Shown: positions 46,601 to 59,758, counted from the stretch's first letter. The stretch is DNA of 64,000 bases from Trema orientale (GCA_002914845.1 JXTC01000203.1:208727-272726); one strand, 5' to 3'. A program made the numbers and translations. Notes: generated by a model not told the origin, from the sequence alone.

Positions 46601-47529
46601 TTATTTTTTTTACTGCTTTTCCCATGCACGTGTTATTTTCACTCCCACCTCTCTCACGTGTGTTTTCAGCTAAGTACCTCTCTCTCCACTAAGATGGCAA
46701 TATAATCCATGGTTACGGAATCCGTGATTATCAGATATGAATAGAGAGGAAACAAATCGCTCAAGTAGGGCAAATGACCAGAGAGGACAATAACTGCACC
46801 GTTAATATGCGGATATGGTGCGGAGACGGTGTTAGCATAATCTCTACCGTACCCGCCTGATGTATATATTCACATAAAAAAATTATTATACATATAGATA
46901 TGTACATTTAATTTTACACTATTTATATTCTTATATCTTTAGTAAAATAATGAGTTTGGAGAGTTATATGTACTTATATATTTAAATTTTAGAGTTTGAA
47001 AAGTATCAGTATATTGTTTTGTTAATTATGAAAAAAATTTAGTATTTTCATTTTAATTTTTTTAATATTTTATTATTATCAATGGGTAATGGGTAACAAC
47101 GTGTTTTGTCCGTTATCCGTTTATTAATACCCGCACCGTTCCCGTATCTAAAAGAATAGTTAATGAGGTGAATATATATTATGATTGGCTTTCAGAGATG
47201 AGGATGTTAATTGAAAAACCGTATCCGATTCGCCCCATTGCCATTCTTACTCTCTACTGTGTTTTTTGACGGATTTGATTTGACAATTTTGTCCCTGATT
47301 TTCACAACATTATCATATGGGTTTTCGAGAGACGTGGAGATTGCACCATACAATTATGTCTACTATTTTTGGAAATTATTTTTTTTGGAAATTATTTATT
47401 TTATTTTATTTTCTCAATTTTAGTTCTACTATTTTTGGAAATTATTTTTTTTTTCTTTTGATTAATTGTTGTGGAAATGAATATGCTAAAAGGAAATAAA
47501 TATTCCCTTAAAAAAAAAAGAAAATAAAT
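43651..47529. other. Long intergenic stretch without a supported gene
   Basis: Several short frames exist (for example at 46330-46692) but none has family motifs or splice-compatible neighbours. About 46760-47170 has eroded inverted ends with GCGGATATGGTGCGG and, reversed, GATACGGGAACGGTGCGGG, which resembles a decayed hAT-type MITE. An (AT)n run lies at 46271-46284. The remainder is AT-rich DNA. Confidence 0.4.
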
Positions 47530-47790
47530 ATGGACTCTTATAGCAAATGACCAAAATTTATGCCTAAATATCTGTATTTCAAATAATGTAGCAAAATAAT
47601 TAGCATATTAGTATATAATATCAAGAGTAAAATATATTATACCCAATATAAAATTAACATATTTAGTTCATAAACTAAAATTTGTATATAAGTCGATATA
47701 ACTAGTGTAAAAGTACGTATATTCAACCATTTAAGTATAAAAAGAGAAAAGTGGACATTTATTAAAATGAAATATAAAAAGAGGACCCTC
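47530..47790. repeat. TTATAGC-type AT-rich repeat
   Basis: Starts CTCTTATAGCAAATGACCAA and ends with CAACCATTTAAGTATAAAAA. Internal phrases such as AAATTTGTATATAAGTCGAT match the copies at 8903 and 19957. Confidence 0.65.
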
Positions 47791-50603
47791 TTTATTTTCT
47801 CATAAATATGTGTAGTTGAAGCACATTTTGTTTGTTGTTCCACTATTGGTTAGTTTGCTATATTTGAAAACTAAACTTAGGAGTCACTACTCACAAGAGT
47901 AAAGGGAATAATAGATATCTTTAGCTCCTTTGCTAAACACTTCTTTTAAGGCACCTCCACTTGGATTCTAAGGGAGGTTTCACCTTAGGGAGGCTGATAA
48001 ATATTGGTTTTATCTTCTTCTTCTTCTTTTACTTTTTCCCCTTTTTTATGTTTTTTTTTTTCTCCCTCTTGGGGCCAGGGATAGGGTAAAAGGTAAACGT
48101 AAATTTTTTCTTCTATATGCGTGCTTTTTTTATTTTTATTATGAGTTTTTTTTCCATAAAAAGCTGGTTATTGTCAGAATTTTATGGTAAAAGATGAGGA
48201 TAATATAAACTATGTGCAATTAGCAATGCTGGTTTTTCTTCAGTATAAGTTTAAATGCCTCATATAGAAACAAAGAAGGTTTTTAAGGCGTGAGGAAATG
48301 AGGTTATTGTCAGAATTTGTTGGTAATGATGTTGAGATAAACTATTTTAAGGATAGAAAAAGAAAAGAGGGAAAAAACAGATAATGCATTTTCATGCAGA
48401 CTTTCGGATAAATGCTGGGTACTTTCCATTCTTTTTTACTGTTATTAATAAGATTTTAAAAATAAATAGTCAACTCATTTATATCTTTTTTTATTAACTT
48501 TTTTTAGGTTAATAATTTTAATCAGTAGGATAAATATCCAACGAAAACAAACGAAAGAAAAAGGCTCCCTTATGCGCAAATTATTGCTGTTTTGATTTTA
48601 AGTGGAAGAACACGTAAGATCCAAATTGTTAGCTTATCACAGCCTGTATGTAATTAGTTGACTAAATTGTCACATCAAAACCTAAAACGAAAGAATTTTT
48701 CTTTGAAAAAAGAATCATGCTATAAAGAAGAAACAGAGAACATAAAAGTGATCCCTAAATAACATAGGCAATATAAATACATTTATCTCTGAATATATGC
48801 ATGATATATTATTGATTATATTCTTTCAGCAATTATATAATGTTATTAAATTGATAACTTCAATACCAAAAGGAACATAATCTATCAAAATATGTGATGC
48901 TATTCCCAAATCCTAATTTGTATTTGCATGGTTTAGTACGGATCTCAATTAAGAAAAACCTTATTCTATGGTTTTATCAAGTGGATACGAACAATAAATA
49001 AATAAAGTAATAAAATCCAATGTGTATATATGATTTATGAATAAGAAATTGAAGAGTGGAAAATGAAACGAAAATAGAAAGGTAGATAAGGACTAAGCTC
49101 GATTATAAAAAAGAAGTTATTATTTATTAATTAATAAAAAGAATCTCGAAATTTACCTTTCGTGGAAATCTTTTTTATTCTCTCTGACATAATGCTCCAA
49201 CATATCTTGTTGATGTTATGGAAGCAACAATTTGCTTACACAGGCTTAATCCAATAAAGTGAATCAACTAAATCATAGCTTTTAGTGTCAGAATTAAAAA
49301 TTGGATTATTTTAGTAAAGTTCTTTTAAAAGTTTTAAGTTAGTGATGAGAGACTATTTTGCCAATTTTCTTGGGTCATGCACAATAGAGCTTACGACTTT
49401 CTATTGGTAGATGAATTTTTTTTTTTTAATTGCTCTTATATTTTTTTGTTTTTTTGTTTTTAAATTGGCTCGCCTTTTCACAATCAATTTTTCGGTTTCT
49501 AAAGCTCAAAAGCAATTTTCTGAGAGTTTAAGATAATTAATCCAAAAAGTTTTGACCCCAATATGAGCTTTGAGTTAGAGAAGTCACTCTTTTAAGAAAT
49601 AATACGAAACTTGTACAATGAGATCATGATAAAACTTTATATTATTTTTTCCTACGAATATATTAAGAAATAAATAATATTTCTTCAATTTATTTATTTT
49701 TTCATATTTCAGTTTCCAAAAGGAAACTTACAATTTTACTCTTCCTCACCAATTTAAAGGCCAGGGGCCTAAGAGACAAAATAAAACTCATCCCAAATTG
49801 AGCACATAAAGTAACTTTGTTCATATCTCTGAAATAATCTTTCACGGAAATTATTTTATTCCAACTTTTCCAATGTCAAATATTTGGTAACCATTAGAGC
49901 TTAAAGGAGGCAAAAGCCTAGTTCGGCTTGTGATTCCCCCTAAGATTTTTTAATTTTTATTTTTATTGTTTCGGTGGTCCTATGAATCGTATAATTGAAC
50001 CCACTTTCCACGTTGGTGGTCCAACCTATCACCACGTGTCCACTTTGATTGCGATGCTGATGTGGTCCGTATGTCATGTCCAACATTTATTCAACTACAA
50101 TTTTTTCTGAGTGCATGTGTAAACCTCTCGACGTGGCCCATTGGCATCTCCATCCATAAGCTAAATGACGTGTAAAAATTGTGTATATATAAATACATGT
50201 GGTATTGATTCATATTTCCCTCCATTACCAAAAAAAAGTGATTTGATACACTTGACTTAAGGAATGTAGTATTTTAGAATGGAGATCTATATCATCAATT
50301 CATGCTTTGCTATAAAAGTTATTGGAAAAATCTAACCTAGGAGCCCAATTTTTTGTCTCATCATGCATGGGTGACAAAAAAGCAGCACGTAATTGGCTGA
50401 AATCTAGAGATGGACCCACTTCATAAGAGGGTACAACAAATTTGGGTGCACTGGATCATTCCATCCTTCTCCAATCTTTGTCGCGTTCCTCCATCTTTAG
50501 CCTTCAATTTTCCTAATTCAAATTTCTCTGCAATTTTCCTCAATTTAGTTCAGAAAAAAGTTTCCTACTTCGCACCTAATTTTCCTGGCTCCGATAATTG
50601 GAA
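47791..50603. other. AT-rich intergenic DNA
   Basis: No gene or clear element was recognised. The last 200 bases before 50604 may be the relic promoter and leader of the phospholipase C pseudogene. Confidence 0.4.
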
Positions 50604-50865
50604 ATGGGTTTCTGATAACAACCCATCATCTCTATTTTTTTTCCTTTATCTTTTGGTATCTTCTCAATCCCTTGAAGTTAAATTTCGTAGAAAGCACAAA
50701 ATCAAATGACCTATGAAAACTTTCGTTGTCTTGGTCATGGAGAACCGCTCTTTTGACCATGTTCTTGACTGGCTCAAATCGACCCGACCCGAAATCAATG
50801 GATTAACGGATAATGAATCGAACCCAATTTCAGTCTACAACCCGCCGATCCTATCATTACCATTT
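50604..50865 (+). pseudogene. First-exon fragment of a non-specific phospholipase C (NPC) gene
   Basis: The frame around 50630-50850 encodes a hydrophobic leader (LFFFLYLLVSSQ), SLEVKFRRKHKIK, then MKTFVVLVMENRSFDHVLDW and LKSTRPEINGLTDNESNPIS. The VVLVMENRSFDH block is the conserved catalytic-site motif of the plant NPC / bacterial phosphoesterase family, which hydrolyses phospholipid head groups. Compared with the family's usual KIKGPIKT, the Gly codon is TGA here, and the ATG at 50604 is out of frame with the rest. Homology stops near 50865 and none of the later conserved blocks follow. It is therefore a broken 5' fragment, probably from a partial gene duplication. An intact parent gene should exist elsewhere in this genome. 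Confidence 0.85.
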
Positions 50866-51226
50866 ATTAGACCATTATTTCAAGAATCCCTAGTATTTCT
50901 CTCAAGATTGTATTTATGTCCGATCTTTTGAGAAACTCTACTCCTCTCTCAACGCTACCTCTCTCTCTCCTCTCTCATGGTACAAATCTTTAAATACAGA
51001 GATGGGTTCATCCGGCCATAAATCTATTAGCAAAAATAAAAGTATGATTTTTTTAAAAAAAAAACGGAGCTTAATTCAATCCAAACAACTTCATCCCCTC
51101 GGATTTCTTTTACCTATAAAACCCAAAAATGGAATGCATCAAAAAGTAAACAGCTTTGCAAGGATTCTGAAATAAATGGCGCCGGAAAAGTTTGTGCCAA
51201 TTCATCGGCCAAAGAGAAGAAAATGG
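50866..51226. other. Sequence between the NPC fragment and a hAT MITE
   Basis: Contains a CT-rich stretch at 50938-50978 and an A tract near 51052-51064. No gene is seen. Confidence 0.4.
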
Positions 51227-51234
51227 GAGGATGG

Positions 51235-51945
51235 TAGGGGTGTTCAAAAAAACCGCCAAACCGTGGAAACCGCCTAATCCAATCCAAACCGCCCAATCCG
51301 TGCGGTTTTTTTTTAAATGGCCGGTTACGGATTAGAAAATATAAAAACCGACTTGGCCGGTTTGGTTTTCGGTTTTAGAAAAATTCGGTCGGATTCAAAC
51401 CGAATCGGCCAATAAGTTTGTATATATATATTTTTTTAAATGTATATTAATAGTTAAAAATTTAAGCTTATTCATTCTAATTGAGTAATGATTTCCCTTA
51501 GCTTATTTAGGACTATGTTACTTAAGACTCTTATGATATTTTAGACTTTAAGTCTTGTTATTGTGATATGTTTAAGATTAAAGACTTTAAGTTTACTATT
51601 CAATTTTAATTAAGTTGTAAGTTGTAACTAAAATTTAAGTTTACTATGACTTTCGATTTGGTTATAGCTTTTAACTATGTTATGGTTTCGTTTTATATTT
51701 GGACTTTATATTTTAGATGAAATATGATTTTGATATGAGCTTAGTTGATATTATATTAATTCAAATTTTGTAAGTTTTCAAACCGCGGAAACCGCCCAAA
51801 CCGGCCGCAAAAATGTAGGTGCGGTTTGGCCGGTTTGAATCCACAAACTCAAACCGCACGGATTGATAAATCGGCCAAACCGCACATTCGGATTGGTTTC
51901 TGGATTGACGATTTAGACCGTCCAAACCGGCCATGAACACCCCTA
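51235..51945. mobile_element. hAT-type MITE (TAGGGGTGTTCA family), copy B
   Basis: Ends TAGGGGTGTTCAAAA and TGAACACCCCTA are perfect inverted repeats over 12 bp. The flanks GAGGATGG and GAGAATGA agree at six of eight positions, a decayed 8-bp duplication. It is nearly the same length as copy A (711 against 712 bp) and very similar throughout, including the AAACCG/CGGTTT-rich ends. Confidence 0.88.
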
Positions 51946-52802
51946 GAGAATGAGATCTTCCTTTTTCATATTTAGTGGTTGAGGGTTAATCAAGTGGGGC
52001 AGACCCTTTATACATTTGGGCTTAGTCTTCAGATTTGGTCTTTCAATTTCTCATCCGAAGGCCTCAATTTAGTCTCTCATTCAATGAGTGAAAAACAAGG
52101 TCCTTAGGTTAGATGTTTCCTATTTAAATAGCACAATTAACCTAGCCGTAAAAGGAAAAGTGCCTCTAGACATAGAGGACACGTGGTAGGCTCCTAAACA
52201 CCAACCGGGACACTAATTAAATTCTATAATCTATTGTGTATATTATATATTATTTTCCAAGAGTTGAGGTAAGTTAACCGCACACTTTTCAAAAACTCTC
52301 TATTTTTGCCAGATTTTTACCTTCTATTTAATTTTTTTGATTTCGTTTTTGGGTTTACTACTGACTTGAACGTTGGAATTTTTGGGTTTATTACTGACTT
52401 GAATGTTGGAGTTCCTTTAGCAAGCCCTGTATCTCGACGCCACCCTTCATAAAGAAGTATCACTAAACACTGGTCACCATCTCCATTCACTATACTTTGC
52501 AACCGCCTACAATAAATTGGTGTAAAACCCATTCTCGCATTGTGTGCAGCGCTCGTTGGTAACCGAAGGACAAAACAACTAACAGATTTAAATAAATAGG
52601 AAATATGTAGTAGTTTTAGTTCATATTTGATTCCTCGAATAATCCTTGGTAATATTCATCTCAAAAGTAATTAAGCCTAGTAAAGAAATATCACCTTTGA
52701 TGTCAAGTACTTAGAAAACATTTTCAGACCAGCGGTACTAAACCAATAGCTAATTAAGAAGCCATCGTTGCATATGTGCTTAATTCATAGGTTTCTTTAG
52801 GG
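51946..52802. other. Intergenic DNA between two hAT MITEs
   Basis: No supported gene. A local direct repeat of ACTTGAA(C/T)GTTGGA lies at about 52363 and 52396. Confidence 0.4.
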
Positions 52803-52810
52803 GCCGGATA

Positions 52811-53388
52811 TAGGGCTGGCAATTCGTGTTATCGTGTCGTGTTCGGGTCGACACGATTACGACACGACACGATAACACCTAACCCGAACACGACACGATT
52901 AATAAACGTGTCAAAAATTTAAACCCGAACACGACACGATTAATATACGTGTAACACGACACGACACGTGTAACCCGTTTAATAAACGTGTCATGTGTCA
53001 TATTATGACCCGTTTGACACGATTATTCAAAATTGACACGATTATTCTAATTTAACACGATTATAACTACTTAATTTAATTTTACTCCTATAAATATGCT
53101 TAGAATTAATTAAAATCACGTTTAATATATTAAAATATTAATAAATGTGTCGTATTAGTGTCGTGTTGACACGACACGAAAATGACACGAAAACGACACG
53201 TTTAATTAAACGGGTTACACGGGTCATTTTCGGGTCAAGCGGGTTGACCCGAAACCCACCCGTTTATTATACGTGTTACACGTGTCAATCCGAAATTGAC
53301 ACGAAAATTAAATAGGTCACCCAAACCCGTTTATTTCGTGTCGTTTTCGAGTCGTATCGTCGTGTCGTGTAGAAAATTGCCAGCCCTA
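52811..53388. mobile_element. hAT-type MITE with perfect 8-bp target duplication
   Basis: The flanking direct repeat GCCGGATA is perfect at 52803-52810 and 53389-53396. Ends TAGGGCTGGCAATT and AATTGCCAGCCCTA are perfect 14-bp inverted repeats. Both subterminal regions are crowded with ACACGACACG/CGTGTCGTGT words. It is 578 bp and non-coding. The perfect duplication and ends suggest a fairly recent insertion. Confidence 0.95.
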
Positions 53389-53396
53389 GCCGGATA

Positions 53397-53652
53397 TATA
53401 ACTGCTTTAGAATATGCCGTGGACGATATTATATTTTGGAATTCCATTTACAAGCCATATACATGTATTTTAGCGGGGATTCCTCCTATTGACCTATGAA
53501 ATATTATAGTATTCCATGTCTTTGTGGTATAACTAAGTTACTTGAGGGAAAATCTAGAAGAGGAAAAAAATTACTCAAGGGAGAAAAGATTGTTTGATTT
53601 AAGTGCTTCACGATCAGAAGCATCTTTTTTTTCAAATCCAAGAGTTGCATGC

Positions 53653-53685
<33 letters not shown>

Positions 53686-55800
53686 CAATCACCCTGATAA
53701 TGTTTTATTATGAACCTTGAATTCCTAAAAACAAAGACTAAATTGACTCTTATTAAGGTTTCTTGAGCCGTGCACAAAGTTAATATATATGTTTATTTAA
53801 ACTAATTAACTTTCTTTGATTCATGCACAGTTAAGCCTCTTCAAACGATGTGCGGCTCATGGACCTTAACTAGTCTATAAAGGCGTTTTGAGGCATGCTA
53901 ATATGCGGTCTAAAACTATTGTTGTTATAAATTTGTTCCCATTTCGGGTCTTGAACTTTTAAATTGTCTAAAATTAACCATTTTTTTAGGGGAAACATTC
54001 AACTTTTTTTTTTTTCTTTTTTTATTATTCTGAGAGTTTGGATTTAGCATTCATGTGAAGGGGGATTTAAAACGAAGTATACTACCTTATTAGTTATTAG
54101 ATCACTCGACTACTATATATAACAGCCTATTTTTGTGTCCTATTTAAACGAACTTCTTCATTTTAAAAATCTGTTTTGTTTATTAGTTGTCCCACCTAAA
54201 TCAATTTCAAAGTAGAAGTTTAGCTACTGAAAAATGGTAGTCAATAAACTTCAAAAAAAACAAAAAAAAAAAAGAGAAAAAGGAATATGGTAGTCAATAG
54301 AGTAAAAAGAAGTGTTGCTAACTTTCTTACAAAGTGGTATTTCGCAGCTTAAACCATGAAGAAATCAACCTGAGCCCAGCCCACTAAATATGGGTGAACC
54401 CTTTTCGAGCTAACTATTTTTCCATTATATATTTATAATGGACATCAATTTAGTCCTTTTGAGGGACTTAGTCCCTCATAGCTATTTTTCGTCAAAAAAA
54501 AAAAAAAAGTTGCTGAGCCATTGAATCTTTCATAAAGCAAAGCATTTTTAATCCAACGGTTCAAGGGTAGTAAAAGAGGAGTAATTAAAGTAACAAAACT
54601 TGTAACCTGTTCTTTACCTGTACTTCCTCTTGAATGTTTATAATACAAATAAGAAGTTGTTATTTTTTACTCTCATCTTCCTCAACATCTCATCTTTCAG
54701 AGAATATCAATATAAAGTAAATACCATATGAACTCAATGATAACTGATAGTTTAGTATGAGTTTCTAAGAATTTTGATTCTTTCTCTCTCTTCTAATTCA
54801 TTCTACAACGTCGATTGTATTGAGTTCAAGGCCTCGCTCTGCTTCACGGCAGCCAAAATGACTTGCATTTCAAGTTTCTCAGTCTCACCGGAAGATCCAA
54901 ATTTATGAGTTTTTCTTATTGGTTTGTTTTTAAAAGAAATTTGACATGAGAAAACGGGGGAATAATTTTATTTTATTTTTAAAAGAATCATATTGAATCC
55001 CTTTTATATTTTTAAAAAAACAATATGACACAGGGCCAACAATTGCCAAATTAGCTAGTTTTTTATTTTTTTTTAATTGTAAATTATATATCTTAAAATA
55101 TTGAATTCCTTTTCCATCAAGATTAACTACTCTCTATAAGAAGCAAATGATACTTTTTTGCTTTCATGAACATTTGTATTTGATGTTTATATAGAGGAAT
55201 TAAGATTATTGAACACAAAGCGGGTATTTCCGAATGTAATACTAAGTGGATACGGATAAATGCCAAAATTTCGAAGAGAAGACTTGGGGCTTTTTAATTT
55301 AATTTATTATTATTATTTTTTTGTAATGGGGCATAGGAAGAACATGCCAAGGTTGTGAGAAGAAGCAGCAATTGATCAATATGAAATTCGCTTAAAATTG
55401 TAACCACGTTTGACTTTAAACTGTGCTATGAGAATATCTTTCATTTAAATTTGTATTTCCAGTAAAAAAAAAACTTTTTGTCAGTCAATTAATTTTAACT
55501 AAGCATTGATAGATGTGCTTGCAAAAGTGCATATAATAATGTATTGATTATAAATAAGTTAGCACAATTAGGTTGTGTCGAATAGGCTATTAATTTTAGT
55601 TTTTATTTATACTGATATAATTATTTGGGAATAGATAGAGCAGTAAAAGTGCCATGTAAAATAAGGTTTGGGTCCATTTTGCTTGCAAACAGTTTTAGAA
55701 AAAGAATTAGAAGCGTTTTGGAATTATAAAGATAACCCTTGGTTTGTCAGTTTATGAAAAATTAACCAATCATACCCTAAGCTGAGTAAATAAAATATTT
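53397..55800. other. AT-rich intergenic DNA
   Basis: No gene is supported. It contains a composite (AT)n(GT)n microsatellite at about 53655-53687 and several A/T runs. Confidence 0.4.
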
Positions 55801-57790
55801 TAGTAAGTACTAAATTCCACTACTTTGTCATATTATATTAATGATTTTAAGTTAATGTGAAATGAAAAAAGTAAAATTGAAGTTCAAATGCTTATGTAAA
55901 AGTGAGAAAAATAGTTATTGAAGAAAACGAATTTTGAGAAGGCTTTGAAATATGTGCGGCATTGTATGTAATAATATTATATTGAACAATTTTTAATCAT
56001 TTAAATTGTGATATTTTGCTCAATAATTTAAATTAATGTGAAATTTCAATAATTAAAAAAAAATAGATCAAAATTTAATATGATTTAAGCATGTGACATC
56101 ATAAGTTAGTATTCTACTAAGTAATATTGTCACCTATATTTTTGAATTATACTTAGTGGTGCAAAATTAGTGTGACTTTTACTAATTAATGGAAATTAAA
56201 TCAATTACAATATTAGTTGAGTACGTGTGCACGTAGTATTCTACTAAGTACTATAATCCTCTATTTTGTAAAATTATACTTAGTGAATAAGTTAATACAA
56301 AATTTCAGGTAAATGGTATTTTTTTAAATATATTTTCAATGTGGTATTTTTAAAAATAAACTTTTTAAAGTGCTAATTTTTCAATTAACTCTTCGACTCT
56401 TAAGAAAAGAAAATAGACCATATATAAAAGTTGATAAACAAAAATACCATCTCTACAAGTCAATTTAGAAAAATACAATTTTCAAAAATTTATTTAGAAC
56501 AATACTACTTATAAAATAACCACCGTCAAAAGTTAATTTAGAGAAATACCATTTTTAAAACGGATAAAGTGATGTGAGAGATTGTAAAGAGAGAAGATAT
56601 GAAAGAGATATTAAGGAGAGTTAAAATAGAAGAATGAGTCTTGTACAATACTATTTTAGAGCGCGAGTTCAACAAAATCTAAGTTAATATGAAACTTCAC
56701 TAATTAATATCAAATTAATTAATTATAATCTAACTTAAACATGTGATACTATATAATTATGTTCCACTAAGTACTTCAGTCCATTGAAAGACAAATTATC
56801 ATTAATTGTATTAGATTAATATGAATTATTTACTAAATAATGAAAATTTAACCTTTTATAGTCTAAGTATTTGATAGTATGTAATAATATTCTATGAAGT
56901 ACTATAATATACTAGTTAGTAATATTATGCTTAGTGGTATTAAATTAAGGTGAAATTTTATCATTAAACACAAAATTAACCAATTTTATTATTAGTTGAA
57001 CATGTGATAGTAAATAATAGTATTCTAATAATGACTATAATAATAAGCCACTAAATTATGACATTATACATAGATGTATTAAATTCATATTAGATTTCGT
57101 TAATTCAATACAAAACTAACCCATTTAAGCCTTTGTGGTGCATATGAAGGTATGTAATAGTGTTTTACCAAGTACTGTTTGTCAAATTATGCTTCGTAAT
57201 ATTAAATTAATATTAATTCTTATTAATTAATAAAATTTATTCATATGTAAATTACATTGAATTATTTTATTACATACATGAATATTTAACTAATTGTACT
57301 ATACAAATTTATATACAAAATTTTAATCCTACGTAAGAAATTCTACCATAATATAATTTAATATTATTAAAACATGAACTAAATATAGTCTAACTTAAGT
57401 ACGTGATAGCATGTAATAATGTTTGACTAAGTAATATATTACACTAGTTACTACATAAAATTATATACACTTGTTATTAAATAATGTAATTTTCAAATTG
57501 CTAATGAAAAATTAATCTATTATAGTCTAACTTGGCTTTATGATAATATATAAGGTTAATGGCATATAATTTAAACAATATAACATTAATTTTTTTATTT
57601 TGACAATGTATATGAATTAGTTATCTACTAGTAATATTCATATAGAATTATATGTTGAATTATTTTGTCACATATATTAACATTTAAATAATTATTTTGC
57701 ACAATTTTTATATACAAAATTTTAATCGTACAAAAAAAAAATACCATGATATAATTTAACTTTATAAAAATATGATTCAAATAAATAAAA
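55800..57790. repeat. Decayed tandem array, unit about 130 bp
   Basis: An anchor close to TATTCTACTAAGTACTATAAT recurs near 55803, 55977, 56116, 56242, 56766, 56893, 57025, 57166 and 57426, usually 126-141 bp apart. Each unit also carries ATTATACTTAGTGGTATTAA, AATTAATATGAAATTT and AGTCTAACTTAAGCATGTGA-like phrases in the same order. At 57235-57380 and 57638-57782 a longer stretch (GAATTATTTT..., ATATACAAAATTTTAATC, ACCATGATATAATTTAA) is repeated at about 403 bp, close to three units. A different repeat interrupts the array at about 56305-56640. It looks like an old, AT-rich satellite or minisatellite. Confidence 0.65.
56305..56640. repeat. AATACCATTTTTAAAA-type repeat interrupting the tandem array
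   Basis: Contains GGTATTTTTTTAAATAT on the left and GAAATACCATTTTTAAAAC on the right, roughly inverse to one another. Similar phrases occur at 17800-17870 and 40960-41000. Probably a MITE relic. Confidence 0.45.
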
Positions 57791-58514
57791 TTATAAACTA
57801 AATATTCCATTGAAATTATAACGCAATCTATATGTAATAAGAAATAAATAGGTGTTTATGATATTTGAAATAAGTAAGTTCAAAGATAGGGAAAAAAAAA
57901 AATTTTCAATGTCCCTTTGAAAAGGAAAAAAGTTTTAAATATATCCTTAAAATAGTAGAGGAAAATGACAATAATTTGATAAAACTACTTCAAATCAGTT
58001 TTTCTGTGCCAAAAAATCATACCAAAGTACGAAAAAAATGTTCTGAAAATACTAAAAGTCCTCCCAGCTGACTTGCTAAATTACGATTTCAGTCCATATT
58101 TCTACCCTTTATTATTATTAAATTGGTTTGTTTTTAATTTTTTGTCTCTCTGTTGTACTTTTCACCTCTTTTGAGAGTTTTGTCATCTAGCTATATTTGG
58201 TTAAGAAAACTGACTGTAGACCTTTGTTTTTCTTGTCTTTTAGTGAGGTGTCAAGTCAGGGACTAAATAATTAGCCTATATATATATTTTAGGATTTGTT
58301 TTAATGGAAGTAGTAAAGTAGCTAGCTAGTTTATAGTTATGAAAGTTCAGAATTATTTCATTCATGTATTTTGAACACGCCTTGTTATTATTTTCTTCGG
58401 AATAACCATCGTTAAATATTGAGTGCAAACAATTAAAGTCCCCCGAAGCCAAACTTAAGAAAAAAAGCATTATTCAAAAAAAAAAAAAATAGATAAAAAG
58501 AGACCAAGCCTACG
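57791..58514. other. AT-rich intergenic DNA
   Basis: No gene or bounded element was recognised. Confidence 0.4.
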
Positions 58515-59040
58515 GTGTTCATTAAAACCAATGCCACGGATTTACCAGTCAAAGTGCGCCAGATTGGTGTGGTTTGATATGGTTTATAAAATTTTCAAAT
58601 TGCACATGAGCAAAATTTCATGTGGTTCAACCGCACTATACCGCAACATAGATTGAAAAATTTTTAACTCTTTGTTTTTATTTCTTATTTTTGATTTATA
58701 ACTTATTTTTTCTATTTCTTTTTTTATTTTTTTTATTCGTATTTATTTATAACTAGATAGTGTAATGACTCATTTTCTTTTGAAAAAAATAATAACTTAG
58801 AAGTAACATTAATATACAAATTAAAATTGTTCGAAATTGTCAAATCTATTTCCAATGCATATTCTCCAAAGCGAGGAATCAGACCTTACCACACTACCAA
58901 TATATAGGTGCGATTTGTTTTAAATTTTTCATATCATTTCAAATTGCGTAATATCAGAATAGACATAAACTGACATGCAGTTTAGCGAACTAAATAAAAA
59001 GACACAACTACCCTACTTGGCCTCTATCTTTCTTCCTCTT
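58515..59040. mobile_element. Possible decayed hAT-type element (GGTGTTCA end)
   Basis: Begins GGTGTTCATTAAAACC at 58517, like the ends of the TAGGGGTGTTCA family, and contains CGGTTT-poor versions of the same subterminal words (GTGGTTCAACCGCAC). No matching right end was found. Confidence 0.35.
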
Positions 59041-59758
59041 AGGGATATCAATTTCACCGAACGGGGTCGGTGNNNNNNNNNNNNNNNNNNNNNNNNNNNN
59101 NNNNNNNNNNNNNNNNNNNNNNNNNNNNNNNNNNNNNNNNNNNNNNNNNNNNNNNNNNNNNNNNNNNNNNNNNNNNNNNNNNNNNNNNNNNNNNNNNNNN
59201 NNNNNNNNNNNNNNNNNNNNNNNNNNNNNNNNNNNNNNNNNNNNNNNNNNNNNNNNNNNNNNNNNNNNNNNNNNNNNNNNNNNNNNNNNNNNNNNNNNNN
59301 NNNNNNNNNNNNNNNNNNNNNNNNNNNNNNNNNNNNNNNNNNNNNNNNNNNNNNNNNNNNNNNNNNNNNNNNNNNNNNNNNNNNNNNNNNNNNNNNNNNN
59401 NNNNNNNNNNNNNNNNNNNNNNNNNNNNNNNNNNNNNNNNNNNNNNNNNNNNNNNNNNNNNNNNNNNNNNNNNNNNNNNNNNNNNNNNNNNNNNNCTTTA
59501 ATTTTGATTTTTTTCGATGTATTTAGACTTTTAAAAGATTTGGACTGATATAGGATTGTATAATTTATTCAAGATGACGATTCCAAACGGAGAACCCGTT
59601 ATACTAATGGGGAAACCGATCCTCGATGGGGATTTTCCGAAATTTTGCCCCGTACCAAATTAAATGGTGAATGATGCGGGGATGGTATAGTAAAATAATA
59701 ATGGGGATGGGGATGGTAAACACCAAACCGATCCCACCCCACCCCGTTGACATCCCTA
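59041..59758. mobile_element. AGGGATRTCAA-type element containing an assembly gap
   Basis: The left end AGGGATATCAA and the right end TTGACATCCCT are inverted repeats. The right subterminal part is rich in GGGGATGG and CCCCACCCC. This matches hAT-type plant elements, but no clear 8-bp target duplication was found. Bases 59073-59495 are all N, so the interior is unknown. Confidence 0.5.
59073..59495. other. Assembly gap (423 N)
   Basis: Unresolved bases. Frames reported through this run have no meaning. Confidence 1.

Noticed and set aside
46330-46692. Open frames of 84-120 codons on both strands
   Set aside because: Overlapping frames with no family motif, no conserved composition and no adjoining exons.
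58975-59526. Open frames through the N run
   Set aside because: They consist almost wholly of unknown bases.
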